Source: Eutrigla gurnardus | Lineage: Eukaryota > Chordata > Actinopteri > Perciformes > Triglidae | Direction of reading: 5' to 3' | Length of the DNA: 64,000 bases | Assembly: GCA_963514095.1 (NCBI GenBank) | Contig: CAUPSS010000223.1 | Location: 372,001-436,000, forward strand | Part shown: positions 1 to 12,419 of the stretch, in pieces | Position numbering within the stretch: position 1 is the stretch's first letter | Layout: every line of letters begins with the position of its first letter | Program-made: the position numbers and the translations under genes | Notes under the pieces: model-generated | Told to the model about the DNA's origin: nothing | Database searches by the model: none | Seen by the model: only the letters and a program-made list of their open reading frames with translations

Positions 1-240
1 TGTGATAGACTGGTCACCTGTCTCTCTCTACATGTCAGCCCTGTGATAGACTGGTCACCTGTCTGTCTCTACATGTCAGCCCCGTGATAGACTGGTTACC
101 TGTCTGTCTCTACATGTCTCCCTGTGATAGACTGGTTACCTGTCTGTCTCTAAATGTCGGCCCCGTGATAGACTGGTTACCTGTCTGTCTCTACATGTCT
201 CCCTGTGATAGACTGGTTACCTGTCTGTCTCTACATGTCT

Positions 241-280
241 CCCTGTGATAGACTGGTTACCTGTCTGTCTCTACATGTCT
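241..280 (+). repeat. Representative 40-bp unit (TCTCC linker)
   Basis: Positions 241-280 and 281-320 are two identical consecutive 40-mers, here phased to start in the linker. Each contains CTGTGATAGACTGG, TTACC, CTGTCTGTCTCT, ACATGTCT. Internal features are a GGTTACC interrupted palindrome, the 6-bp palindrome ACATGT, and a short CTGT/CTCT run that is GACA/GAGA on the other strand. This is the commonest class in both halves. Confidence 0.95.
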
Positions 281-399
281 CCCTGTGATAGACTGGTTAC
301 CTGTCTGTCTCTACATGTCTCCCTGTGATAGACTGGTTACCTGTCTGTCTCTACATGTCCCCCTGTGATAGACTGGTTACCTGTCTGTCTCTCCATGTC

Positions 400-2043
400 T
401 CCATGTGATAGACTGGTTACCTGTCTGTCTCTACATGTCTCCCTGTGATAGACTGGTTACCTGTCTGTCTCTACATGTCCCCCTGTGATAGACTGGTTAC
501 CTGTCTGTCTCTACATGTCTCCCTGTGATAGACTGGTTACCTGTCTGTCTCTACATGTCGGCCCCGTGATAGACTGGTTACCTGTCTGTCTCTACATGTC
601 TCCCTGTGATAGACTGGTTACCTGTCTGTCTCTACATGTCTCCCTGTGATAGACTGGTTACCTGTCTGTCTCTACATGTCCCCCTGTGATAGACTGGTTA
701 CCTGTCGGTCTCTACATGTCTCCCTGTGATAGACTGGTTACCTGTCTGTCTCCACATGTCTCCATGTGATAGACTGGTTACCTGTCTGTCTCTACATGTC
801 CCCCTGTGATAGACTGGTTACCTGTCGGTCTCTACATGTCCCCCTGTGATAGACTGGTTACGTGTCTGTCTCCACATGTCTCCATGTGATAGACTGGTTA
901 CCTGTCTGTCTCTACATGTCAGCCCTATGATAGACTGGTTACCTGTCTGTCTCTACATGTCTCCCTGTGATAGACTGGTCACCTGTCTGTCTCTACATGT
1001 CTCCCTGTGATAGACTGGTTACCTGTCTGTCTTTACATGTCTCCCTGTGATAGACTGGTTACCTGTCTGTCTCTCCATGTCTCCCTGTGATAGACTGGTT
1101 ACCTGTCTGTCTCTACATGTCTCCCTGTGATAGACTGGTTACCTGTCTGTCTCTACATGTCTCCCTGTGATAGACTGGTTACCTGTCTGTCTCTACATGT
1201 CTCCATGTGATAGACTGGTTACCTGTCTGTCTCTACATGTCTCCCTGTGATAGACTGGTTACCTGTCTGTCTCTACATGTCCCCCTGTGATAGACTGGTT
1301 ACCTGTCTGTCTCTACATGTCTCCCTGTGATAGACTGGTTACCTGTCTGTCTCTACATGTCGGCCCCGTGATAGACTGGTTACCTGTCTGTCTCTACATG
1401 TCTCCCTGTGATAGACTGGTTACCTGTCTGTCTCTACATGTCTCCCTGTGATAGACTGGTTACCTGTCTGTCTCTACATGTCCCCCTGTGATAGACTGGT
1501 TACCTGTCGGTCTCTACATGTCGCCCTGTGATAGACTGGTTACCTGTCTGTCTCCACATGTCTCCATGTTATAGACTGGTTACCTGTCTGTCTCTACATG
1601 TCCCCCTGTGATAGACTGGTTACCTGTCGGTCTCTACATGTCTCCCTGTGATAGACTGGTTACCTGTCTGTCTCTACATGTCTCCCTGTGATAGACTGGT
1701 TACGTGTCTGTCTCCACATGTCTCCATGTGATAGACTGGTTACCTGTCTGTCTCTACATGTCAGCCCTATGATAGACTGGTTACCTGTCTGTCTCTACAT
1801 GTCTCCCTGTGATAGACTGGTCACCTGTCTGTCTCTACATGTCTCCTTGTGATAGACTGGTTACCTGTCTGTCTTTACATGTCTCCCTGTGATAGACTGG
1901 TTACCTGTCTGTCTCTCCATGTCTCCCTGTGATAGACTGGTTACCTGTCTGTCTCTACATGTCTCCCTGTGATAGACTGGTTACCTGTCTGTCTCTACAT
2001 GTCTCCCTGTGATAGACTGGTTACCTGTCTGTCTCTACATGTC
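400..2043 (+). repeat. Tandem pair of ~0.8-kb higher-order blocks
   Basis: Copy 1 (about 400-1201) and copy 2 (about 1202-2043) share the same series of marker units. The series is a CCATG linker, CGGCCCC (559 and 1361, offset 802), CGGTCTCT, CCACATG, GTTACGTGTC (offset 842), CTATGATAG, GGTCACC (977 and 1819, offset 842), TTTACATG and CTCCATG. The offset changes from 802 to 842 because copy 2 has one extra 40-bp unit just before the ACGTG unit. Copy 2 also has private changes, including TGTTATAG near 1568. Confidence 0.82.
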
Positions 2044-2649
2044 AGCCCTGTGATAGACTGGTTACCTGTCTGTCTCTACATGTCCCCCTGTGATAGACTG
2101 GTTACCTGTCGGTCTCTACATGTCTCCCTGTGATAGACTGGTTACCTGTCTGTCTCTACATGTCTCCCTGTGATAGACTGGTTACCTGTCTGTCTCCAGA
2201 TGTCTCCATGTGATAGACTGGTTACCTGTCTGTCTCTACATGTCAGCCCTATGATAGACTGGTTACCTGTCTGTCTCCACATGTCTCCATGTGATAGACT
2301 GGTTACCTGTCTGTCTCTACATGTCAGCCCTATGATAGACTGGTTACCTGTCTGTCTCTACATGTCAGCCCTGTGATAGACTGGTTACCTGTCTGTCTCT
2401 ACATGTCAGCCCTGTGATAGACTGGTTACCTGTCTGTCTGTACATGTCTCCCTGTGATAGACTGGTTACCTGTCTGTCTCTACATGTCTCCCTGTGATAG
2501 ACTGGTCACCTGTCTGTCTCTACATGTCTCCCTGTGATAGACTGGTCACCTGTCTGTCTCTACATGTCTCCCTGTGATAGACTGGTTACCTGTCTGTCTT
2601 TACATGTCTCCCTGTGATAGACTGGTTACCTGTCTGTCTCTACATGTCT

Positions 2650-4345
2650 CCCTGTGATAGACTGGTTACCTGTCTGTCTCTACATGTCCCCCTGTGATAG
2701 ACTGGTTACCTGTCTGTCTCTACATGTCTCCCTGTGATAGACTGGTCACCTGTCTGTCTCTACATGTCTCCCTGTGATAGACTGGTTACCTGTCTGTCTC
2801 TACATGTCTCCCTGTGATAGACTGGTTACCTGTCTGTCTCTACATGTCAGCCCTGTGATAGACTGGTTACCTGTCTATCTCTACATGTCTCCCTGTGATA
2901 GACTGGTTACCTGTCTGTCTCTACATGTCTCCCTGTGATAGACTGGTCACCTGTCTGTCTCTACATGTCTCCCTGTGATAGACTGGTTACCTGTCTGTCT
3001 TTACATGTCTCCCTGTGATAGACTGGTTACCTGTCTGTCTCTACATGTCTCCCTGTGATAGACTGGTTACCTGTCTGTCTCTACATGTCCCCCTGTGATA
3101 GACTGGTTACCTGTCTGTCTCTACATGTCTCCCTGTGATAGACTGCTTACCTGTCTGTCTCTACATGTCTCCCTGTGATAGAATGGTTACCTGTCTGTCT
3201 CTACATGTCCCCCTGTGATATACTGGTTACCTGTCTGTCTCTACATGTACCCCTGTGATAGACTGGTTACCTGTCTGTCTCTACATGTCGGCCCCATGAT
3301 AGACTGGTTACCTGTCTGTCTCTACATGTCTCCCTGTGATAGACTGGTTACCTGTCTGTCTTTACATGTCTCCCTGTGATAGACTGGTTACCTGTCTGTC
3401 TCTACATGTCGGCCCTGTGATAGACTGGTTACCTGTCTGTCTCTACATGTCGGCCCTGTGATAGACTGGTTACCTGTCTGTCTCTACATGTCAGCCCTGT
3501 GATAGACTGGTTGCCTGTCTGTCTCTACATGTCAGCCCTGTGATAGACTGGTTACCTGTCTGTCTCTACATGTCTCCCTGTGATAGACTGGTTACCTGTC
3601 TGTCTCTACATGTCTCCCTGTGATAGACTGGTTACCTGTCTGTCTCTAAATGTCAGCCCTGTGATAGACTGGTCACCTGTCTGTCTCTACATGTCAGCCC
3701 TGTGATAGACTGGTTACCTGTCTGTCTCTACATGTCAGCCCTGTGATAGACTGGTCACCTGTCTCTCTCTACATGTCAGCCCTGTGATAGACTGGTTACC
3801 TGTCTGTCTCTACATGTATCCCTGTGATAGACTGGTTACGTGTCTGTCTCCACATGTCTCCATGTGATAGACTGGTTACCTGTCTGTCTCTACATGTCAG
3901 CCCTATGATAGACTGGTTACCTGTCTGTCTCTACATGTCTCCCTGTGATAGACTGGTTACCTGTCTGTCTCTACATGTCTCCCTGTGATAGACTGGTTAC
4001 CTGTCTGTCTCTACATGTCCCCCTGTGATAGACTGGTTACCTGTCTGTCTCTACATGTCTCCATGTGATAGACTGGTTACCTGTCTGTCTCTACATGTCT
4101 CCCTGTGATAGACTGGTTAACTGTCTGTCTCTACATGTCCCCCTGTGATAGACTGGCTACCTGTCTGTCTCTACATGTCTCCCTGTGATAGACTGGTTAC
4201 CTGTCTGTCTCTACATGTCGGCCCCGTGATAGACTGGTTACCTGTCTGTCTCTACATGTCTCCCTGTGATAGACTGGTTACCTGTCTGTCTCTACATGTC
4301 TCCCTGTGATAGACTGGTTACCTGTCTATCTCTACATGTCCCCCT
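2650..4345 (+). repeat. Duplicated block, offset 4075 (partner 6.73-8.42 kb)
   Basis: Rare markers recur at +4075: GGTCACC 2754/6829, GAATGGTTAC 3181/7256 and GACTGGCTAC 4151/8226. The CTGCTTACC, TACCCCT, CGGCCCCATG, GGTTGCC and ACGTG units follow in the same order. Single-base differences separate the copies, such as GATATACTGG near 3218 and ACATATCTCC near 7080. The match ends near 4345/8420, where the next units differ. Confidence 0.8.
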
Positions 4346-5229
4346 GTGATAGACTGGTTACCTGTCGGTCTCTACATGTCTCCCTGTGATAGACTGGTTA
4401 CCTGTCTGTCTCCACATGTCTCCATGTGATAGATTGGTTACCTGTCTGTCTCTACATGTCAGCCCTGTGATAGACTGGTTACCTGTCTGTCTCTACATGT
4501 CTCCCTGTGGTAGACTGGTCACCTGTCTGTCTGTACATGTCTCCCTGTGATAGACTGGTTACCTGTCTGTCTCTACATGTCTCCCTGTGATAGACTGGTT
4601 ACCTGTCTGTCTTTACATGTCTCCCTGTGATAGACTGGTTACCTGTCTGTCTCTACATGTCTCCCTGTGATAGACTGGTTACCTGTCTGTCTCTACATGT
4701 CCCCCTGTGATAGACTGGTTACCTGTCTGTCTCTACATGTCTCCATGTGATAGACTGCTTACCTGTCTGTCTCTACATGTCTCCCTGTGATAGACTGGTT
4801 ACCTGTCTGTCTCTACATGTCCCCCTGTGATAGACTGGTTACCTGTCTGTCTCTACATGTACCCCTGTGATAGACTGGTTACCTGTCTGTCTCTACATGT
4901 CGGCCCCATGATAGACTGGTTACCTGTCTGTCTCTACATGTCTCCCTGTGATAGACTGGTTACCTGTCTGTCTCTACATGTCTCCCTGTGATAGACTGGT
5001 TACCTGTCTGTCTCTACATGTCGGCCCTGTGATAGACTGGTTACCTGTCTGTCTCTACATGTCGGCCCTGTGATAGACTGGTTACCTGTCTGTCTCTACA
5101 TGTCAGCCCTGTGATAGACTGGTTGCCTGTCTGTCTCTACATGTCAGCCCTGTGATAGACTGGTTACCTGTCTGTCTCTACATGTCTCCCTGTGATAGAC
5201 TGGTTACCTGTCTGTCTCTACATGTCTCC

Positions 5230-5270
5230 CTGTGATAGACTGGTTACCTGTCTGTCTCTACATGTCAGCC
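5230..5270 (+). repeat. Representative 41-bp unit (TCAGCC linker)
   Basis: This unit matches the 40-mer except that the linker TCTCC is replaced by TCAGCC, adding one base. A sub-class has CTATGATAG instead of CTGTGATAG after it (for example around 3901 and 5515). The added base makes a 40+41 pair 81 bp, or exactly 27 codons, which explains the short open frames in the array. Confidence 0.92.
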
Positions 5271-6564
5271 CTGTGATAGACTGGTCACCTGTCTGTCTCT
5301 ACATGTCAGCCCTGTGATAGACTGGTTACCTGTCTGTCTCTACATGTCAGCCCTGTGATAGACTGGTCACCTGTCTCTCTCTACATGTCAGCCCTGTGAT
5401 AGACTGGTTACCTGTCTGTCTCTACATGTCTCCCTGTGATAGACTGGTTACGTGTCTGTCTCCACATGTCTCCATGTGATAGACTGGTTACCTGTCTGTC
5501 TCTACATGTCAGCCCTATGATAGACTGGTTACCTGTCTGTCTCTACATGTCAGCCCTGTGATAGACTGGTTACCTGTCTGTCTGTACATGTCTCCCTGTG
5601 ATAGACTGGTTACCTGTCTGTCTCTACATGTCTCCCTGTGATAGACTGGTTACCTGTCTGTCTCTACATGTCAGCCCTGTGATAGACTGGTCACCTGTCT
5701 CTCTCTACATGTCAGCCCTGTGATAGACTGGTTACCTGTCTGTCTCTACATGTCTCCCTGTGATAGACTGGTTACGTGTCTGTCTCCACATGTCTCCATG
5801 TGATAGACTGGTTACCTGTCTGTCTCTACATGTCAGCCCTATGATAGACTGGTTACCTGTCTGTCTCTACATGTCAGCCCTGTGATAGACTGGTTACCTG
5901 TCTGTCTGTACATGTCTCCCTGTGATAGACTGGTTACCTGTCTGTCTCTACATGTCTCCCTGTGATAGACTGGTTACCTGTCTGTCTCTACATGTCAGCC
6001 CTGTGATAGACTGGTTACCTGTCTGTCTCTACATGTCTCCCTGTGATAGACTGGTTACCTGTCTGTCTCTAAATGTCTCCCTGTGATAGACTGGTCACCT
6101 GTCTGTCTCTACATGTCTCCCTGTGATAGACTGGTTACCTGTCTGTCTTTACATGTCTCCCTGTGATAGACTGGTTACCTGTCTGTCTCTACATGTCTCC
6201 CTGTGATAGACTGGTTACCTGTGTGTCTCTACATGTCAGCCCTGTGATAGACTGGTTACCTGTCTGTCTCTACATGTCCCCCTGTGATAGACTGGTTACC
6301 TGTCGGTCTCTACATGTCTCCCTGTGATAGACTGGTTACCTGTCTGTCTCTACATGTCTCCCTGTGATAGACTGGTTACCTGTCTGTCTCCACATGTCTC
6401 CATGTGATAGACTGGTTACCTGTCTGTCTCTACATGTCGGCCCTGTGATAGACTGGTTACCTGTCTGTCTCTACATGTCGGCCCTGTGATAGACTGGTTA
6501 CCTGTCTGTCTCTACATGTCAGCCCTGTGATAGACTGGTTACCTGTCTGTCTCTACATGTCTCC

Positions 6565-6605
6565 CTGTGATAGACTGGTTACCTGTCTGTCTCTACATGT
6601 CGGCC
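6565..6605 (+). repeat. Representative 41-bp unit (TCGGCC linker, CpG-bearing)
   Basis: This 41-bp class has the linker TCGGCC and is followed by CCGTGATAG, CCATGATAG or CTGTGATAG. It is one of the few unit classes with CpG dinucleotides; the consensus 40-mer has none. It often follows a CTAAATG variant of the preceding ACATGT box (for example about 23004, 25097, 26227 and 29323). Confidence 0.9.
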
Positions 6606-6999
6606 CCGTGATAGACTGGTTACCTGTCTGTCTCTACATGTCTCCCTGTGATAGACTGGTTACCTGTCTGTCTCTACATGTCGGCCCCGTGATAGACTGG
6701 TTACCTGTCTGTCTCTACATGTCTCCCTGTGATAGACTGGTTACCTGTCTGTCTCTACATGTCCCCCTGTGATAGACTGGTTACCTGTCGGTCTCTACAT
6801 GTCTCCCTGTGATAGACTGGTCACCTGTCTGTCTCTACATGTCTCCCTGTGATAGACTGGTTACCTGTCTGTCTCTACATGTCTCCCTGTGATAGACTGG
6901 TTACCTGTCTGTCTCTACATGTCAGCCCTGTGATAGACTGGTTACCTGTCTATCTCTACATGTCTCCCTGTGATAGACTGGTTACCTGTCTGTCTCTAC

Positions 7000-7640
7000 A
7001 TGTCTCCCTGTGATAGACTGGTCACCTGTCTGTCTCTACATGTCTCCCTGTGATAGACTGGTTACCTGTCTGTCTTTACATATCTCCCTGTGATAGACTG
7101 GTTACCTGTCTGTCTCTACATGTCTCCCTGTGATAGACTGGTTACCTGTCTGTCTCTACATGTCCCCCTGTGATAGACTGGTTACCTGTCTGTCTCTACA
7201 TGTCTCCCTGTGATAGACTGCTTACCTGTCTGTCTCTACATGTCTCCCTGTGATAGAATGGTTACCTGTCTGTCTCTACATGTCCCCCTGTGATAGACTG
7301 GTTACCTGTCTGTCTCTACATGTACCCCTGTGATAGACTGGTTACCTGTCTGTCTCTACATGTCGGCCCCATGATAGACTGGTTACCTGTCTGTCTCTAC
7401 ATGTCTCCCTGTGATAGACTGGTTACCTGTCTGTCTTTACATGTCTCCCTGTGATAGACTGGTTACCTGTCTGTCTCTACATGTCGGCCCTGTGATAGAC
7501 TGGTTACCTGTCTGTCTCTACATGTCGGCCCTGTGATAGACTGGTTACCTGTCTGTCTCTACATGTCAGCCCTGTGATAGACTGGTTGCCTGTCTGTCTC
7601 TACATGTCAGCCCTGTGATAGACTGGTTACCTGTCTGTCT
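7000..7640 (+). repeat. Duplicated block, offset 4840 (partner 11.84-12.48 kb)
   Basis: GGTCACC at 7020/11860 and GAATGG at 7256/12096 give the same offset, 4840. The TTTACAT, CTGCTTACC, TACCCCT, CGGCCCCATG and GGTTGCC units between and after them are in the same order. The 7.0 kb copy differs by ACATATC near 7080. After about 12.48 kb the sequence switches to a block related to 9.37 kb. Confidence 0.75.
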
Positions 7641-9369
7641 CTACATGTCTCCCTGTGATAGACTGGTTACCTGTCTGTCTCTACATGTCTCCCTGTGATA
7701 GACTGGTTACCTGTCTGTCTCTACATGTCAGCCCTGTGATAGACTGGTCACCTGTCTGTCTCTACATGTCAGCCCTGTGATAGACTGGTTACCTGTCTGT
7801 CTCTACATGTCAGCCCTGTGATAGACTGGTCACCTGTCTCTCTCTACATGTCAGCCCTGTGATAGACTGGTTACCTGTCTGTCTCTACATGTCTCCCTGT
7901 GATAGACTGGTTACGTGTCTGTCTCCACATGTCTCCATGTGATAGACTGGTTACCTGTCTGTCTCTACATGTCAGCCCTATGATAGACTGGTTACCTGTC
8001 TGTCTCTACATGTCTCCCTGTGATAGACTGGTTACCTGTCTGTCTCTACATGTCTCCCTGTGATAGACTGGTTACCTGTCTGTCTCTACATGTCCCCCTG
8101 TGATAGACTGGTTACCTGTCTGTCTCTACATGTCTCCATGTGATAGACTGGTTACCTGTCTGTCTCTACATGTCTCCCTGTGATAGACTGGTTAACTGTC
8201 TGTCTCTACATGTCCCCCTGTGATAGACTGGCTACCTGTCTGTCTCTACATGTCTCCCTGTGATAGACTGGTTACCTGTCTGTCTCTACATGTCGGCCCC
8301 GTGATAGACTGGTTACCTGTCTGTCTCTACATGTCTCCCTGTGATAGACTGGTTACCTGTCTGTCTCTACATGTCTCCCTGTGATAGACTGGTTACCTGT
8401 CTGTCTCTACATGTCCCCCTGTGATAGACTGGTTACCTGTCTGTCTGTACATGTCTCCCTGTGATAGACTGGTTACCTGTCTGTCTCTACATGTCTCCCT
8501 GTGATAGACTGGTTACCTGTCTGTCTCTACATGTCAGCCCTGTGATAGACTGGTCACCTGTCTCTCTCTACATGTCAGCCCTGTGATAGACTGGTTACCT
8601 GTCTGTCTCTACATGTCTCCCTGTGATAGACTGGTTACGTGTCTGTCTCCACATGTCTCCATGTGATAGACTGGTTACCTGTCTGTCTCTACATGTCAGC
8701 CCTATGATAGACTGGTTACCTGTCTGTCTCTACATGTCAGCCCTGTGATAGACTGGTTACCTGTCTGTCTGTACATGTCTCCCTGTGATAGACTGGTTAC
8801 CTGTCTGTCTCTACATGTCTCCCTGTGATAGACTGGTTACCTGTCTGTCTCTACATGTCAGCCCTGTGATAGACTGGTTACCTGTCTGTCTCTACATGTC
8901 TCCCTGTGATAGACTGGTTACCTGTCTGTCTCTACATGTCTCCCTGTGATAGACTGGTCACCTGTCTGTCTCTACATGTCTCCCTGTGATAGACTGGTTA
9001 CCTGTCTGTCTTTACATGTCTCCCTGTGATAGACTGGTTACCTGTCTGTCTCTACATGTCAGCCCTATGATAGACTGGTTACCTGTCTGTCTCTACATGT
9101 CTCCCTGTGATAGACTGGTTACCTGTCTGTCTCTACATGTCTCCCTGTGATAGACTGGTTACCTGTCTGTCTCTACATGTCCCCCTGTGATAGACTGGTT
9201 ACCTGTCTGTCTCTACATGTGTCCATGTGATAGACTGGTTACCTGTCTGTCTCTACATGTCTCCCTGTGATAGACTGGTTAACTGTCTGTCTCTACATGT
9301 CCCCCTGTGATAGACTGGCTACCTGTCTGTCTCTACATGTCTCCCTGTGATAGACTGGTTACCTGTCTG

Positions 9370-11590
9370 TCTCTACATGTCGGCCCCGTGATAGACTGGT
9401 TACCTGTCTGTCTCTACATGTCTCCCTGTGATAGACTGGTTACCTGTCTGTCTCTACATGTCTCCCTGTGATAGACTGGTTACCTGTCTATCTCTACATG
9501 TCCCCCTGTGATAGACTGGTTACCTGTCGGTCTCTACATGTCTCCCTGTGATAGACTGGTTACCTGTCTGTCTCCACATGTCTCCATGTGATAGATTGGT
9601 TACCTGTCTGTCTCTACATGTCAGCCCTGTGATAGACTGGTTACCTGTCTGTCTCTACATGTCTCCCTGTGGTAGACTGGTCACCTGTCTGTCTGTACAT
9701 GTCTCCCTGTGATAGACTGGTTACCTGTCTGTCTCTACATGTCTCCCTGTGATAGACTGGTTACCTGTCTGTCTTTACATGTCTCCCTGTGATAGACTGG
9801 TTACCTGTCTGTCTCTACATGTCTCCCTGTGATAGACTGGTTACCTGTCTGTCTCTACATGTCCCCCTGTGATAGACTGGTTACCTGTCTGTCTCTACAT
9901 GTCTCCCTGTGATAGACTGCTTACCTGTCTGTCTCTACATGTCTCCCTGTGATAGACTGGTTACCTGTCTGTCTCTACATGTCCCCCTGTGATAGACTGG
10001 TTACCTGTCTGTCTCTACATGTACCCCTGTGATAGACTGGTTACCTGTCTGTCTCTACATGTCGGCCCCATGATAGACTGGTTACCTGTCTGTCTCTACA
10101 TGTCTCCCTGTGATAGACTGGTTACCTGTCTGTCTCTACATGTCTCCCTGTGATAGACTGGTTACCTGTCTGTCTCTACATGTCGGCCCTGTGATAGACT
10201 GGTTACCTGTCTGTCTCTACATGTCGGCCCTGTGATAGACTGGTTACCTGTCTGTCTCTACATGTCAGCCCTGTGATAGACTGGTTGCCTGTCTGTCTCT
10301 ACATGTCAGCCCTGTGATAGACTGGTTACCTGTCTGTCTCTACATGTCTCCCTGTGATAGACTGGTTACCTGTCTGTCTCTACATGTCTCCCTGTGATAG
10401 ACTGGTTACCTGTCTGTCTCTACATGTCAGCCCTGTGATAGACTGGTCACCTGTCTGTCTCTACATGTCAGCCCTGTGATAGACTGGTTACCTGTCTGTC
10501 TCTACATGTCAGCCCTGTGATAGACTGGTCACCTGTCTCTCTCTACATGTCAGCCCTGTGATAGACTGGTTACCTGTCTGTCTCTACATGTCTCCCTGTG
10601 ATAGACTGGTTACGTGTCTGTCTCCACATGTCTCCATGTGATAGACTGGTTACCTGTCTGTCTCTACATGTCAGCCCTATGATAGACTGGTTACCTGTCT
10701 GTCTCTACATGTCAGCCCTGTGATAGACTGGTTACCTGTCTGTCTGTACATGTCTCCCTGTGATAGACTGGTTACCTGTCTGTCTCTACATGTCTCCCTG
10801 TGATAGACTGGTTACCTGTCTGTCTCTACATGTCAGCCCTGTGATAGACTGGTCACCTGTCTCTCTCTACATGTCAGCCCTGTGATAGACTGGTTACCTG
10901 TCTGTCTCTACATGTCTCCCTGTGATAGACTGGTTACGTGTCTGTCTCCACATGTCTCCATGTGATAGACTGGTTACCTGGCTGTCTCTACATGTCAGCC
11001 CTATGATAGACTGGTTACCTGTCTGTCTCTACATGTCAGCCCTGTGATAGACTGGTTACCTGTCTGTTTGTACATGTCTCCCTGTGATAGACTGGTTACC
11101 TGTCTGTCTCTACATGTCTCCCTGTGATAGACTGGTTACCTGTCTGTCTCTACATGTCAGCCCTGTGATAGACTGGTTACCTGTCTGTCTCTACATGTCT
11201 CCCTGTGATAGACTGGTTACCTGTCTGTCTCTACATGTCTCCCTGTGATAGACTGGTCACCTGTCTGTCTCTACATGTCTCCCTGTGATAGACTGGTTAC
11301 CTGTCTGTCTTTACATGTCTCCCTGTGATAGACTGGTTACCTGTCTGTCTCTACATGTCTCCCTGTGATAGACTGGTTACCTGTGTGTCTCTACATGTCA
11401 GCCCTGTGATAGACTGGTTACCTGTCTGTCTCTACATGTCCCCCTGTGATAGACTGGTTACCTGTCGGTCTCTACATGTCTCCCTGTGATAGACTGGTTA
11501 CCTGTCTGTCTCTACATGTCTCCCTGTGATAGACTGGTTACCTGTCTGTCTCCACATGTTTCCATGTGATAGACTGGTTACCTGTCTGTC
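9370..11590 (+). repeat. Duplicated block, offset 3108 (partner 12.48-14.70 kb)
   Basis: GTGGTAGAC at 9669/12777 sets the offset. CGGCCCC (about 9381/12489), GATAGATTGG, CTGCTTACC, GGTTGCC, the paired ACGTG units and the CCACATG unit keep it to about 11.59/14.70 kb. Private changes include GATAAACTGG near 12509 and TCTCTCTGTG near 13700. Confidence 0.78.
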
Positions 11591-12419
11591 TCTACATGTC
11601 GGCCCTGTGATAGACTGGTTACCTGTCTGTCTCTACATGTCGGCCCTGTGATAGACTGGTTACCTGTCTGTCTCTACATGTCAGCCCTGTGATAGACTGG
11701 TTACCTGTCTGTCTCTACATGTCTCCCTGTGATAGACTGGTTACCTGTCTGTCTCTACATGTCGGCCCCGTGATAGACTGGTTACCTGTCTGTCTCTACA
11801 TGTCTCCCTGTGATAGACTGGTTACCTGTCTGTCTCTACATGTCTCCCTGTGATAGACTGGTCACCTGTCTGTCTCTACATGTCTCCCTGTGATAGACTG
11901 GTTACCTGTCTGTCTTTACATGTCTCCCTGTGATAGACTGGTTACCTGTCTGTCTCTACATGTCTCCCTGTGATAGACTGGTTACCTGTCTGTCTCTACA
12001 TGTCCCCCTGTGATAGACTGGTTACCTGTCTGTCTCTACATGTCTCCCTGTGATAGACTGCTTACCTGTCTGTCTCTACATGTCTCCCTGTGATAGAATG
12101 GTTACCTGTCTGTCTCTACATGTCCCCCTGTGATAGACTGGTTACCTGTCTGTCTCTACATGTACCCCTGTGATAGACTGGTTACCTGTCTGTCTCTACA
12201 TGTCGGCCCCATGATAGACTGGTTACCTGTCTGTCTCTACATGTCTCCCTGTGATAGACTGGTTACCTGTCTGTCTTTACATGTCTCCCTGTGATAGACT
12301 GGTTACCTGTCTGTCTCTACATGTCGGCCCTGTGATAGACTGGTTACCTGTCTGTCTCTACATGTCGGCCCTGTGATAGACTGGTTACCTGTCTGTCTCT
12401 ACATGTCAGCCCTGTGATA

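Larger units (their letters stand above)
3880..6660 (+). repeat. Duplicated block, offset 5162 (partner 9.04-11.82 kb)
   Basis: Markers recur at +5162: GTGGTAGAC 4507/9669, GACTGGCTAC 4151/9313, and the unique-looking CTGTGTGTCTCT at 6221/11383. The order of about 69 units between them agrees. The first 0.5 kb of this block also belongs to the 4075-bp duplication, so blocks overlap as in repeated unequal exchange. Copy 2 has private changes such as ACATGTGTCC (about 9218), CTGGCTGTC (about 10979) and ACATGTTTCC (about 11556). Confidence 0.8.

Noticed and set aside
2170..2376. 68-codon open frame starting MIDWLPVCLQM, and the similar frames at 6527-6772, 24827-25033, 25633-25839, 25876-26082, 27606-27851 and 30420-30626 (+)
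   Set aside because: They are translations of the satellite itself with a 27-residue period. They open only by the local 40/41-bp unit order, with no promoter, Kozak-like context or codon structure distinct from the repeat. Not annotated as CDS.
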